Position numbers and translations under genes: made by a program
Assembly: GCA_903901335.1 (NCBI GenBank)
Contig: CAIUQR010000088.1
Location: forward strand, 94,690-158,689
DNA from: an uncultured delta proteobacterium
GTDB taxonomy: Bacteria > Desulfobacterota > Desulfobulbia > Desulfobulbales > Desulfocapsaceae
DNA: 64,000 nucleotides
Direction: 5' to 3'
The notes under the pieces: generated by a model
Database searches by the model: none
The model's input: the letters and a program-made list of their open reading frames with translations, nothing else
Told to the model about the DNA's origin: nothing
In this document: piece by piece, positions 46,350 to 54,820 of the stretch
How the letters are laid out: every line of letters begins with the position of its first letter
Numbering within the stretch: the stretch's first letter is position 1

Positions 46350-49300
46350 ACGTTTCCTCCTGGTCGATCAAAAACCCGATTCCGTCCATTCTGCTCTTCA
46401 TCCTTCTTACGGTGATGGGCCTTTTGAGTTTCAGGGCCATGAAAATCCAGAACTACCCGGATATCGACTTGCCGACGGTTATCGTAACAGCAGCGCTTCC
46501 AGGCGCATCTCCTGCCCAAATGGAAATGGAGGTCGCGCGCAAGATCGAAAATTCTATAGCAACAGTGCAGGGTATCAAACATATCTATACCAAGGTGCAG
46601 GACGGCACCGCCATAATCCAGGTGGAATTTCGACTGGAAAAACCCACCTCGGATGCCGTTAATGACGTCCGGGATGCCGTCTCGCGCATACGTTCCGACC
46701 TGCCGGGAGATCTCCGTGACCCGGTCATTTCAAAGATGGATCTGGCGGGCCTGCCGATCATAACCTACACTGTGGCAGCGGACCGCATGGATGACGAGGC
46801 TTTGTCGTGGTTTGTTGATAACACCGTGACAAAAGCCCTGCTCTCTGTGGGGGGCGTTGGAGCCGTCGATCGAGTGGGAGGTGGTACCCGGGAAGTGCAG
46901 GTGGAGATTGACCCTGACCTTCTGATGGCTCTTAACGCCACGGTGGCCGATGTCTCTCGCCAATTACGGCAGATCGAACAGGAGGCCCCTGGCGGTCGTG
47001 CCGATGTGGGTGGCGCGGAGCAATCAATCCGCATGATCGCGACTGTCCGGACGGCCCGGGAACTGGCCGACATGGAGATCACCCTTGCCGATGGCCGTCA
47101 TGTCCGTCTCAATCAGATAGCCACCGTCAAAGATACTGTGGCAGAACAGCGTTCTGCTGCACTGCTTAACGGCAGGCCTGTGGTGGGGTTTGAAATTACC
47201 CGTTCGCGCGGTGCAGGAGAGGTGGAGACGGCCGCAGGTGTGCTTGCCGAGATAAAAAAACTCCAGGCCAGATACCCGGAAATTACCTTTGCCGAGGCAT
47301 TCAATTTTGTTGACCCGGTACAGGAAAACTATACGGGATCAATGTGGCTCCTCTATGAGGGCGCATTGCTTGCCGTAGTCGTGGTATGGCTCTTCCTGCG
47401 TGACTGGCGGGCCACTTTTGTTTCCGCCATTGCCCTGCCGCTCTCGATCATTCCGGCCTTTGCGATGATGCATCTGCTGGGCTATACGCTCAACCTGATA
47501 ACACTTTTGAGCCTGTCGCTGGTTGTCGGTATTCTTGTCGACGATGCGATCGTTGAAATCGAAAATATCATGCGTCATCTCCGCATGGGCAAAAAACCGT
47601 ATCAGGCAGCCATGGAAGCCGCCGATGAGATTGGCCTCGCGGTGATCGCCACGACATTTTCGCTCATTGCGGTCTTTCTGCCGACGGCATTTATGAGTGG
47701 CATCGTCGGCAAGTTCTTTGTGCAATTCGGTTGGACGGCCTCCATAGCCGTGTTTTTTTCTTTGGTCGTGGCACGGATGCTGACGCCGATGATGGCCGCA
47801 TACACTATCAAACCCTTGACCAAAGCGTATCAGGAACCGCGCTGGCTGAAGCACTATATGCAGTGGGCAGCCTGGTGTATAGACCATCGGCTGCGAACTG
47901 TTCTCTTTATGGCCATTTTCTGTTTCGGCTCGCTGGCGCTGGCCTGCCAGCTGCCCACCGGTTTCATGCCGGAGGATGATGTGTCGCAGACCATGATATC
48001 CCTTGAGCTGCCGCCGGGCAGCACCTTCCAGCAGACACTGTCTTTGGCTGAACAGGCGCGGATGATCCTGCAGAAGAATAAGTATGTCAGGATGGTCTAT
48101 ACGGCGGTGGGTGGGGGGAAATCCGGTGGCAATCCGTTTAATCCCGGAAGTGTCGGAGAGGTTCGCAAGGCGAACCTTACGATCAATCTGACACCACGTA
48201 AAGAGCGGTGGGGCATCAAGAAGCAGGCAATAGTGGAGCAGTTCCGGCAGGCTCTTGAGGAATTACCGGGGGTTCGTGTCAAGATCGGTATGGGAGAGGG
48301 GGGAAAATATGAGTTGGTGCTGGCAGGTGAAGATGGCCGCATATTGGCCGTGTCCGCCCGGCAGGTGGAACGTGAACTCCGCCAGATTCCCGGTATCGGT
48401 AGTGTGACATCGAGTTCCAGCCTTGTTCGACCGGAACTCACAGTCAGACCGGACTTTGACCGTGCAGCCGATCTGGGAGTCACGTCGGCCGCCATTGCCG
48501 ATACATTGCGCATTGCAACAGCCGGTGATTATGAGCAGGATCTGGCGAAACTGAAGCTCTCTCTTCGTCAAGTACCGGTTGTTGTGAAGCTGCGTCCCGA
48601 CGCCCGGCAGAATGTCGAATTGCTGTCACACCTGACCGTTCCCGGTGCGCGGGGTCCGGTGATGCTGGGTAATGTTGCAAATCTGACTTTAGGCAGTGGT
48701 CCGGCGGAAATTGGCCGGTATGACCGGTTGCGCAATATTATTTTTACTATCACGCTGAACGGCATGCAGATGGGCGATGTGGAAAAGCAGGTATTCGAAC
48801 TTTCGTCGCTGAAAAATCTCCCCCCGGGTGTGAGAGTAGCCCCGGTGGGTGATGCTGAGGCAATGGGAGAACTCTTTTCAGGCTTCAGCCTGGCGATAGT
48901 AACCGGAATCTTATGCATCTACATCGTACTGGTATTGTTGTTCAAAGATTTCTTTCAGCCGGTGACTATCCTTGCGGCCCTGGTCCTCTCAATCCCGGGT
49001 GCGTTCATCGGCCTGTTCATCACCAGGACTGCACTGTCGATGCCGGCGATGATCGGCTTGATCATGTTGACGGGGATCGCCACAAAAAATTCGATCCTGT
49101 TGGTGGAATACGTCGTGATGGCCCGCCGTCAGTTCGGTCTTAATCGCCGGAGTGCACTGCTGGACGCCTGTTTCAAGCGGGCACGACCGATTGTGATGAC
49201 AACGATTGCGATGGGCGCCGGTATGATGCCGATCGCCTTGGGCTTGGGGAACGACCCGAGCTTCCGGGCGCCTATGGCTATCGTGGTGATCTTTGGGCTG

Positions 49301-49459
49301 ATTACCTCCACCTTCCTGAGTCTCTTGGTTATCCCTGTCGTTTTTTCCTATGTCGATGATGTAATGAAGTGGATATTCAGGCGCATCCGGAAACGATATG
49401 TCGGCTGGAATATTCGAGCTCCAAAAAAAATAGAGGAGAAAGAGAGTCTTGTCCGGTAA
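46346..49459 (+). CDS. RND efflux permease (HAE1-type)
   Basis: A 1037-residue RND antiporter. It starts MNVSSWSIKNPIPSILLFILL, has the proton-relay Asp pair in LVVGILVDDAIVEIENIM and the late block ILLVEYVVMARR. Compared with the pump at 14773, it lacks the GGSTGVI motif and belongs to a different branch, near the multidrug MdtBC/MexF-like or solvent pumps. It forms a tripartite system with the adaptor and the outer-membrane factor downstream. Confidence 0.95.
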   Translation: MNVSSWSIKNPIPSILLFILLTVMGLLSFRAMKIQNYPDIDLPTVIVTAALPGASPAQMEMEVARKIENSIATVQGIKHIYTKVQDGTAIIQVEFRLEKPTSDAVNDVRDAVSRIRSDLPGDLRDPVISKMDLAGLPIITYTVAADRMDDEALSWFVDNTVTKALLSVGGVGAVDRVGGGTREVQVEIDPDLLMALNATVADVSRQLRQIEQEAPGGRADVGGAEQSIRMIATVRTARELADMEITLADGRHVRLNQIATVKDTVAEQRSAALLNGRPVVGFEITRSRGAGEVETAAGVLAEIKKLQARYPEITFAEAFNFVDPVQENYTGSMWLLYEGALLAVVVVWLFLRDWRATFVSAIALPLSIIPAFAMMHLLGYTLNLITLLSLSLVVGILVDDAIVEIENIMRHLRMGKKPYQAAMEAADEIGLAVIATTFSLIAVFLPTAFMSGIVGKFFVQFGWTASIAVFFSLVVARMLTPMMAAYTIKPLTKAYQEPRWLKHYMQWAAWCIDHRLRTVLFMAIFCFGSLALACQLPTGFMPEDDVSQTMISLELPPGSTFQQTLSLAEQARMILQKNKYVRMVYTAVGGGKSGGNPFNPGSVGEVRKANLTINLTPRKERWGIKKQAIVEQFRQALEELPGVRVKIGMGEGGKYELVLAGEDGRILAVSARQVERELRQIPGIGSVTSSSSLVRPELTVRPDFDRAADLGVTSAAIADTLRIATAGDYEQDLAKLKLSLRQVPVVVKLRPDARQNVELLSHLTVPGARGPVMLGNVANLTLGSGPAEIGRYDRLRNIIFTITLNGMQMGDVEKQVFELSSLKNLPPGVRVAPVGDAEAMGELFSGFSLAIVTGILCIYIVLVLLFKDFFQPVTILAALVLSIPGAFIGLFITRTALSMPAMIGLIMLTGIATKNSILLVEYVVMARRQFGLNRRSALLDACFKRARPIVMTTIAMGAGMMPIALGLGNDPSFRAPMAIVVIFGLITSTFLSLLVIPVVFSYVDDVMKWIFRRIRKRYVGWNIRAPKKIEEKESLVR

Positions 49460-49543
49460 ATATATGGTACTGACCGTGAGGTTCAGCTGGAGCCGGATAC
49501 GTCTCCCTCAACCACTTAAAACAATCAGGCTTTCATCCCTTCA

Positions 49544-51019
49544 ATGAAGACGCATTCTCTATACAGCCTCCTGAAGATTTTCGGAACAGTTATGATGGCC
49601 CTTTTTACTGCCTGTACGGTGGGACCAACATTTCAGCCGCCGACCCCCGACATGCCCTCCCGGTGGACTGAAAGTGCGGAAAATGTCTCTGCCCGGGCCG
49701 ATGCCAAAATCAGCGCCTGGTGGACCCTATTCCAGGATCCTGTACTCAATTCTCTAATTACCCGGGCAATAACCTCAAACCAGGACCTGCGTCTGGCCGA
49801 GACCCGCATCCGCGAGGCCAGGGCTCTACGCCGGATGACAGCATCGAAGAGCCTTCCAGCTGTCGATGCAACGGGATCCTACACATATAGCCGAACCGGA
49901 GACACCCCTTCTTCATTGACGACAACTCAGGATCTCTTTCAATTGCAGGCTAACCAGGATCTCTATCAGGCAGGTTTCGATGTTAACTGGGAGATCGACA
50001 TCTTCGGCGGAACCCGCCGGGCGACCGAGGCGGCTGATGCCTCCGTTGCAGCCTCCGTGGAAGACGGTCGGGATGTGCTGGTTTCTCTTGTGGCGGAGGT
50101 GTCGAGGAATTACTTAGACTTGCGTGGCATCCAGCAACGGCTCGTTCTTGCAAAAGAGAATATTTCCCTTCAAGAAAAGACCTTTGATATGGTCAGGAAG
50201 CGATTCCAGAGCGGCTTTGGCGATGAGCTGGCGGTCGTTCAGGCTGAAACGCAACATGCCATAGCCCGGTCTCAGATACCTCCTCTTGAGAGTGCTGCCA
50301 GCCAGGCCATGCATCAACTCGCTCTTCTGCTTGGCCTGATGCCCGATGCTCTGGTTCCGGAGTTGACGGGCAAGAAACCGATCCCTGCAACACCGCCCCA
50401 GGTGCCTGTTATTCTTCCTTCAGAACTGCTCCGGCAGCGCCCCGACATCCGCCGGGCCGAACGTCAGCTTGCGGCGGCGACTGCTGAAATCGGTGTGGCC
50501 ACTGCGGAACTTTTTCCCAGGTTTTCGCTTGCAGCCTTTATCGGACTGGAGAGTACGGATCTTTCTCAACTCGTCACCTCGGGCAGCCGTTTCTGGACTG
50601 TAGGACCGCAGGTTAAATGGTCTCTCTTTGATGGCGGCAAGGCTCGCGCAGGTATCGAGGCCAGCAACAGCCGCAGGGACAGGGCACAGATATTCTATGA
50701 AAAGACAGTGCTTACAGCGCTCGTGGAAACGGAAAACGCCCTTGTCGCCTTCTCACGGGAACAGCAGACACGACAGAGTCTGAAGACAGCTGTGATTGCA
50801 GGACAGCGGGCTTTAAGTATTTCAAAGACCCAGTACGTATTGGGTTTCGTTGATTTCCTTAATGTTCTGCAAATCGAACTTGCTTTGTATCAGTCCCAGG
50901 ATCAGCTTGTGCAGAGTGAACAGCGGCTTTCTCTGGATATGGTGGCCCTGTTCAAGGCCCTTGGCGGTGGCTGGGAGATCCCGAAGGAAAAAAATCAATC
51001 CCTCCCCTCCGAAAAATAA
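49544..51019 (+). CDS. outer-membrane efflux protein, NodT family
   Basis: A 491-residue TolC-like lipoprotein: signal peptide with lipobox LFTAC followed by TVGPTFQPPTPDMPSRW, and two long coiled-coil regions (RLVLAKENISLQEKTFDMVRKRFQSGFGDELAVVQAETQ). It is 84 nt downstream of the permease and closes the tetR-MFP-RND-OMF operon. No clear terminator follows; repeat R2 begins 71 nt later. Confidence 0.93.
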   Translation: MKTHSLYSLLKIFGTVMMALFTACTVGPTFQPPTPDMPSRWTESAENVSARADAKISAWWTLFQDPVLNSLITRAITSNQDLRLAETRIREARALRRMTASKSLPAVDATGSYTYSRTGDTPSSLTTTQDLFQLQANQDLYQAGFDVNWEIDIFGGTRRATEAADASVAASVEDGRDVLVSLVAEVSRNYLDLRGIQQRLVLAKENISLQEKTFDMVRKRFQSGFGDELAVVQAETQHAIARSQIPPLESAASQAMHQLALLLGLMPDALVPELTGKKPIPATPPQVPVILPSELLRQRPDIRRAERQLAAATAEIGVATAELFPRFSLAAFIGLESTDLSQLVTSGSRFWTVGPQVKWSLFDGGKARAGIEASNSRRDRAQIFYEKTVLTALVETENALVAFSREQQTRQSLKTAVIAGQRALSISKTQYVLGFVDFLNVLQIELALYQSQDQLVQSEQRLSLDMVALFKALGGGWEIPKEKNQSLPSEK

Positions 51020-51090
51020 GGGGTTGGTATCAATTGATTCCCTCGCGAGCCCTTGCCGATCATCAAAACCAGACACATTTTTTCTTTTCA

Positions 51091-51175
51091 TCGGCATGTT
51101 TCCTTATTTTTGATTTCACAACATATTCCGTTTTTCCGAACAGTCCCTAACCCCGAAAGGCAGAATTTTTTTCAA
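51091..51175 (+). repeat. R2 dispersed repeat, copy 2
   Basis: Same-orientation partner of 43701-43785 (shared tccttattt, acatattccg, ttttccgaacagtcc, aattttttt). It sits directly after the efflux operon, so the operon lies between direct repeats 7.4 kb apart. Confidence 0.8.
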
Positions 51176-51260
51176 CTACCTCGGGGTATCCGGATACCAA
51201 CTAAAAAACGGAAACTGGCCCGAAAATGAATTATTGGGTATACTGGCAGCAGAATGTACT

Positions 51261-51332
51261 CCTGCAAGGGGCACTGAAAAAAGTCCCCCTCAAAGGGGAG
51301 TATTGAACGGAATCCCGTTTGCCGGGGTAAGG
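51261..51332 (+). repeat. R1 dispersed repeat, copy 2
   Basis: Partner of 5129-5172: gcaaggggcactgaaaa followed, after an extra 25-nt block that itself contains CCCCT...AGGGG, by tcccgttt and ccggggta. It makes the R1 family a dispersed element of this genome. Confidence 0.65.
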
Positions 51333-51540
51333 AGCTGTAAACAAATTACATGGACATCTTACGTCTCATCTTCAGGCCATCTTTGGTCGAAATTCAATCG
51401 CCAAATCCTCTACGTAGCTCTGCTACGTCTGCGGTTTGTCTCAATCAGTTCGGCCAAATCTGACCTAAATCTGAGCGCAATTTAGGCCATGTTATTCATT
51501 TACAGATCCCAAGAGGTAATCATGCCTGGGAGGCTATGCG
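51333..51540. repeat. structured intergenic stretch with inverted repeats
   Basis: No gene. It contains ACGTAG/CTACGT with loop CTCTG (about 51411-51427) and an imperfect pair of ttggtcg and cggccaaa arms. It looks like a further dispersed palindromic element between R1 and the CxxC-protein gene. Confidence 0.4.
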
Positions 51541-51909
51541 ATGCAATGTGATAACTGTAAGGCGACTGTTCCGGCCGGTGAGGTAAATGACCACCTGGGC
51601 CGAATCCTCTGTGAAGATTGTTATATGGATGCGCTGTCGCCGGTCCGGACCTGCGATCCCTGGGCGGTTCACAGCGCCAAAACCTTTGAAGCTGGGATGG
51701 GCGGCGGCCAGGCCGCCGTGACGGACCTGCAGCAGAAAATTCTCGGCATCTTGAAAGAAACCGGCGGCCTTGAGCGGCATGAACTGGTGCTGCGGCTGGG
51801 CGGCGGATTTACTGATGCCGATCTGACCAGGGAGTTTGCACCGCTCCGGCACATGGAAAAAGCACGGGCTGAAAAGCGCGGCGATAAAGTTTTTTTGCGG
51901 CTGTGGTAG
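51541..51909 (+). CDS. small CxxC zinc-finger-like protein
   Basis: A 122-residue protein. Two CxxC pairs (CDNC at residues 3-6, CEDC at about 24-27) with an intervening linker form a likely zinc ribbon. The rest (DLQQKILGILKETGGLERHELVLRL, ending KRGDKVFLRLW) looks like a winged helix. This suggests a small DNA- or RNA-binding or regulatory protein; I do not recognise a named family. GGGAGG precedes the ATG by 7 nt. Confidence 0.75.
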   Translation: MQCDNCKATVPAGEVNDHLGRILCEDCYMDALSPVRTCDPWAVHSAKTFEAGMGGGQAAVTDLQQKILGILKETGGLERHELVLRLGGGFTDADLTREFAPLRHMEKARAEKRGDKVFLRLW

Positions 51910-51926
51910 AAGAGAGATTTGATTGC

Positions 51927-52256
51927 TTACAAACCTGGAAAAAAGTCGTGTTTCCGGGGCCGGGCATCAGCAAATGAATGAACATCGGCAAGTCGTTCGC
52001 CAATGATTGCCTCTGCGGTCTTCAGGTCGTAGGAAGCCTGCAGGTTGAGCCAGTATTGCGGAGACTGGTCGAAGGCCCGACCGAACAGCAAAGCCAATTC
52101 CGCCGTCACTGGCCGCGCTCCCTTGATGACATGCGAAACCCTCATGGGAGACACCCCGATGGCTCGGGCAAACTCGGCTTGCGAGATGCCCATTTCTCCC
52201 AATATTTCGCCAAGAAATTCCCCTGGATGAATTACAGCCAATCCATTCTCGACCAT
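51927..52256 (-). CDS. higA: HigA-family antitoxin
   Basis: A 109-residue antitoxin with an HTH-3 domain: IHPGEFLGEILGEMGISQAEFARAIGVSPMRVSHVIKGARPVTAELALLFGRAFDQSPQYWLNLQ is the HigA pattern. It neutralises HigB and represses the operon. The toxin gene lies upstream (12 nt), the inverted order typical of higBA. Confidence 0.93.
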   Translation of the reverse strand: MVENGLAVIHPGEFLGEILGEMGISQAEFARAIGVSPMRVSHVIKGARPVTAELALLFGRAFDQSPQYWLNLQASYDLKTAEAIIGERLADVHSFADARPRKHDFFPGL

Positions 52257-52268
52257 TTCAGTATCTCC

Positions 52269-52550
52269 TTAGTGGTAATCGACGATTTCAACATCATAAG
52301 CATCGCCATTTTCAAAGCGGAAACAAACACGCCACTGATCATTAATACGGATACTCCACTGTCCCGCACGATTATGAACCAGAACCTCCAGCCTATTTGA
52401 AGGCGGGAGGCGCAAGTCTTCGATGCGCGTTGCAGCATCCAATTGCATCAATCTCATCGCTGCCCGTTTGAGAATCTCCGGCGGCAACCGGCGCGACTTT
52501 CCTGTGGCAAAGAAATGTTCCGTCTCGGTTGAAGCAAATGTTTGAATCAT
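52269..52550 (-). CDS. higB: HigB-family toxin (RelE-like mRNA interferase)
   Basis: A 93-residue HigB toxin, which cleaves mRNA in the ribosome. MIQTFASTETEHFFATGKSR, LRLPPSNRLEVLVHNRAGQWSIRINDQWRVCFRF and the ending VEIVDYH are the family blocks, and the length is exactly that of the family. The start at 52550 is chosen for this; the frame continues to 52586. It lies just left of the island attachment site. Confidence 0.93.
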   Translation of the reverse strand: MIQTFASTETEHFFATGKSRRLPPEILKRAAMRLMQLDAATRIEDLRLPPSNRLEVLVHNRAGQWSIRINDQWRVCFRFENGDAYDVEIVDYH

Positions 52551-52645
52551 AGTTGAGATTATAAACAATATGTTTATGAATGTCAAGCAACAGGGGAAAC
52601 CACCTGGACGACGTCTATGATGTTAATCGAGGATGCCTATAAAGC

Positions 52646-52689
52646 AAAAAGGGCTGAACCCCTTATTTCTAAGCGATTCAGCCCTTTTT
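52646..52689. terminator. intrinsic terminator next to the left island border
   Basis: AAAAAGGGCTGAA (52646-52658) and TTCAGCCCTTTTT (52677-52689) form a 13-bp stem with an 18-nt loop. The T-run is part of the arm, so it works in both directions. It may originally have ended the tRNA transcript whose 3' end is the attachment site. Confidence 0.8.
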
Positions 52690-52693
52690 ATTG

Positions 52694-52710
52694 ATGGTGC
52701 GAAGGCGAGA
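52694..52710 (-). other. attachment site, left copy (tRNA 3'-end-like)
   Basis: ATGGTGCGAAGGCGAGA. The reverse complement ends TCTCGCCTTCGCACCA, which is like the acceptor-stem 3' end and CCA of a tRNA-Leu. The identical 17 nt occur at 58200-58216. No tRNA body is next to either copy. Confidence 0.75.
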
Positions 52711-52790
52711 GCCACCGTTCAGAATAAATGACTTTCAAAACTACGTAATTATTAAATTATAAAAATATCCTGCGGTGTGGCTATTGCGAT

Positions 52791-52811
52791 GTACCCACCT
52801 TTGTACCCACT
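52791..52811 (+). other. integrase arm-type repeats, left end
   Basis: TGTACCCAC occurs twice (52791-52799, 52803-52811) about 80 nt inside the left attachment site. The same 9-mer is at 58079-58087, with shorter inverted versions at 58030-58036 and 58045-58050, near the right end. These are plausible arm sites for the DUF4102-type integrase. Confidence 0.6.
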
Positions 52812-52838
52812 TTTCAGGGGCGCTAGGCGTCTTCTTTA

Positions 52839-53429
52839 TTACGGTTTTGTGAGATACCAGATGAGAAGCGATGAAAGGCAGCCGGTAAGAAAACCAATCC
52901 CAACACCGCGCCAAGTATCTTTATTGAGCCATGCAAAAGTCTTCTTCTTGGCCCATTCAAATTTTCCCTCTTGGTTTAAATATTTTGCGTAAAATCCATC
53001 AATCTGTATAGAGGTTTTCGACCAGAGGTCAAACGCTTGTGAGGGGTCGGGGTTGCTTTCCGTCATTCGGGCATCTTTGGCCATATTGATGATGGCGTCC
53101 TTGTCGGAAAGAAGATTCGGCCAGAAGCTTCCATTATCGAGTAACGAAAGGTCAATGTCGCTTTTTTGCAGGCACTCAAGATCGTTATGAAAATATTTCA
53201 ATTTGAGCTTCAGAGCGTCAAGGGCACCACGTTTCAGGTGAGAAATCGCCTTGTTACAGGAAATGGATTCCTCCTCTTCCCCGATATGAAACCTTTTCAG
53301 ATGGTCAAAGGAGGCGTGGATTTCAAAAAGCAGCTCCACCGGAAGGGTATTGTTCCTGGCTTCAATCTCGCAATACAACGGTTTGACGTACTCTTGATAA
53401 AAAACGAAAACGTCTTTAACAACGACCAC
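52839..53429 (-). CDS. unknown protein with C-terminal membrane anchor
   Basis: A 196-residue protein I do not recognise. Most is soluble and helical, with LFEIHASFDHLKRFHIGEEEES and ISHLKRGALDALKLKLKYFHNDLECL; the C-terminus GVGIGFLTGCLSSLLIWYL is a single membrane helix with a short tail (TKP). A tail-anchored topology is likely. It is the second gene of a pair with 53433-53666 (3-nt gap), inside the integrative island. Accessory function (defence, toxin or signalling) is possible but not shown. Confidence 0.6.
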   Translation of the reverse strand: MVVVKDVFVFYQEYVKPLYCEIEARNNTLPVELLFEIHASFDHLKRFHIGEEEESISCNKAISHLKRGALDALKLKLKYFHNDLECLQKSDIDLSLLDNGSFWPNLLSDKDAIINMAKDARMTESNPDPSQAFDLWSKTSIQIDGFYAKYLNQEGKFEWAKKKTFAWLNKDTWRGVGIGFLTGCLSSLLIWYLTKP

Positions 53430-53432
53430 TTA

Positions 53433-53666
53433 TTAAATCCCCAGTATTTTATCAGTGATCGTATTAATCTCGGAAGAACTGGCAATCCCGTCACGCAGAA
53501 CATTACCCCTGCCGATTTTAGGGAATTCGGTGGTGATGGTGAAGGCTTTTTTTGTTCTTTTGGTCAGATATTCCCGGAGTTTTCCAGGGGATATGCTCTT
53601 GATTTCTGCGGTGGACAATCCTGTTTTTCGCTCTATACCAGCCATTATCTTACTGTTAAGAGACAT
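53433..53666 (-). CDS. unknown small protein, partner of the membrane-anchored protein
   Basis: A 77-residue basic protein beginning MSLNSKIMAGIERKTGLSTA and ending EINTITDKILGI. A good ribosome-binding site (AAGGTG, 5 nt) supports it. The sequence ITTEFPKIGRGNVLRDGIAS is not recognised. It is tightly linked to the following membrane-anchored protein, which suggests a two-gene unit. Confidence 0.6.
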   Translation of the reverse strand: MSLNSKIMAGIERKTGLSTAEIKSISPGKLREYLTKRTKKAFTITTEFPKIGRGNVLRDGIASSSEINTITDKILGI

Positions 53667-53950
53667 TATTTCACCTTCTTTTTTTATTCTTTTCAGAAGA
53701 GAGGAAAATATTTTTCCATCTTTTGTGCACTCTTCTTACCTGTATCATATGTATTTTGCAATCATTTTTAAAGGACAATTACACTGATTTCTTAAAAACA
53801 CTTACGCAACGTCCGTCTGTTGGGGCATGCTATCTCCGATCACAACGAAAAAGAAATGCGCTCCCTTCCATGGCAACGCTATACTTCGCTGCCCACCCTA
53901 TTGATTTATTAGAAATAATTACAGAATCGTTCAGTGGACTTGATTCCAGT

Positions 53951-54094
53951 CTATGGCCGCCCCAGAAGGCTGTAGGAACGACCACTTTGGTGCAGCAACT
54001 CACTAAGTATGCTTTCACCCAACCGGGCCAATTCCTCCCGATTCTGTAGCAGTTCTACCAGTGAGGTCGTCTCATATTCCACAACGGTGCACAT
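53951..54094 (-). CDS. small acidic protein (47 aa)
   Basis: An open frame of 47 codons, MCTVVEYETTSLVELLQN continuing REELARLGESILSELL and ending LLGRP. It has AGGAGG 9 nt before the ATG and an amphipathic helix pattern. It reads away from the XRE gene, with a shared 150-nt divergent promoter region, so it may be a small partner or antitoxin-like peptide. The rest of 53667-53950 holds no supported gene. Confidence 0.5.
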   Translation of the reverse strand: MCTVVEYETTSLVELLQNREELARLGESILSELLHQSGRSYSLLGRP

Positions 54095-54123
54095 ACATTA
54101 TGGCCTCCTTGTGAAATCGCTCA

Positions 54124-54171
54124 ACATGATATGCACGTCAACTTGACATAACATGCACTTTATGCCAATAT
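54124..54171 (+). promoter_or_regulatory. divergent promoter region of the XRE/yefM operon
   Basis: TTGACA (54143-54148), 17 nt and CAATAT (54166-54171) form a possible promoter. The -35 is overlapped by GTCAA-C-TTGAC, a small palindrome, flanked by ATGCAC and TGCACT. It is a likely self-regulation site of the XRE protein. Confidence 0.5.
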
Positions 54172-54247
54172 CAAAAACATGGCATACACAAAAGAGGTTT
54201 TAATAAATCGGCACTATGGTTATTCTGTGAAAAAGGAGGTGTCGATT

Positions 54248-54601
54248 ATGTCTCTTGGAAACAAGGTAAAACAGTTGCGGCAGGAAAAGGGTTGGTCACA
54301 GGATGAGCTTGCCTTTCATGCCAGTATTGACGGACGTCAGATCAGCCGATATGAAAACGACAAGGTAACACCATCGGTTGATGTGGTGATAAAGCTTGCC
54401 AAGGCCTTTGATGTGAGCGTTGATCACCTGCTGATCGATGATGCACCCAAACGACCATTGCATGAACCGTTCAGCAAACTGACAGAGAAAATCATGCATC
54501 TCGAAAATATGTCAGAAGAGGATGAAACAAGCCTTTTACATGTACTGAATGCTATCGAGGCAAAAAACAAACTCAAGTCTCTGATGAGGGAAATTCAATA
54601 A
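54248..54601 (+). CDS. XRE-family HTH regulator
   Basis: A 117-residue protein with an HTH-3 domain: LGNKVKQLRQEKGWSQDELAFHASIDGRQISRYENDKVTPSVDVVIKLAKAFDVSVDHLL. A C-terminal helical part follows, ending NAIEAKNKLKSLMREIQ, typical of XRE regulators near toxin-antitoxin loci. AAGGAGGTG precedes the ATG by 6 nt. It is 15 nt upstream of the yefM-like gene. Confidence 0.88.
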   Translation: MSLGNKVKQLRQEKGWSQDELAFHASIDGRQISRYENDKVTPSVDVVIKLAKAFDVSVDHLLIDDAPKRPLHEPFSKLTEKIMHLENMSEEDETSLLHVLNAIEAKNKLKSLMREIQ

Positions 54602-54616
54602 CCAAAGGTGCGAGAT

Positions 54617-54820
54617 ATGGGTGAAGTGCAATATATTACAGATGATCTGAAGAATATAACCGGAGTGATTGTGCCGATCGATCTTTGGCACGAACTGCAG
54701 TCCGAGAAGGAAACAGCGTATCTTCTCAAGAGCGAAGCCATGAAAGAACGTCTTCTTGCCGCAAGAAAACGGGATAAGAGCATACCCTTTGAGGAGGCTC
54801 GTGAAAAGCTTGGAATTTGA
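54617..54820 (+). CDS. YefM/Phd-like antitoxin
   Basis: A 67-residue protein, MGEVQYITDDLKNITGVIVPIDLWHELQSEKETAYLL, and a tail SIPFEEAREKLGI. The N-terminal half matches the short Phd/YefM-like antitoxins; the C-terminal tail should wrap the toxin. AAAGGTG lies 6 nt before the ATG. Its 3' end overlaps the disrupted toxin gene. Confidence 0.75.
   Translation: MGEVQYITDDLKNITGVIVPIDLWHELQSEKETAYLLKSEAMKERLLAARKRDKSIPFEEAREKLGI

Noticed and set aside
52694..52790. Possible complete tRNA-Leu gene at the left attachment site
   Set aside because: Only the last 16-17 nt match; no anticodon arm or D-arm follows on either strand.
53723..54049. 108-codon plus-strand frame
   Set aside because: Antisense to the better supported 47-residue ORF, starts without a ribosome-binding site and crosses the 3' end of unrelated sequence.
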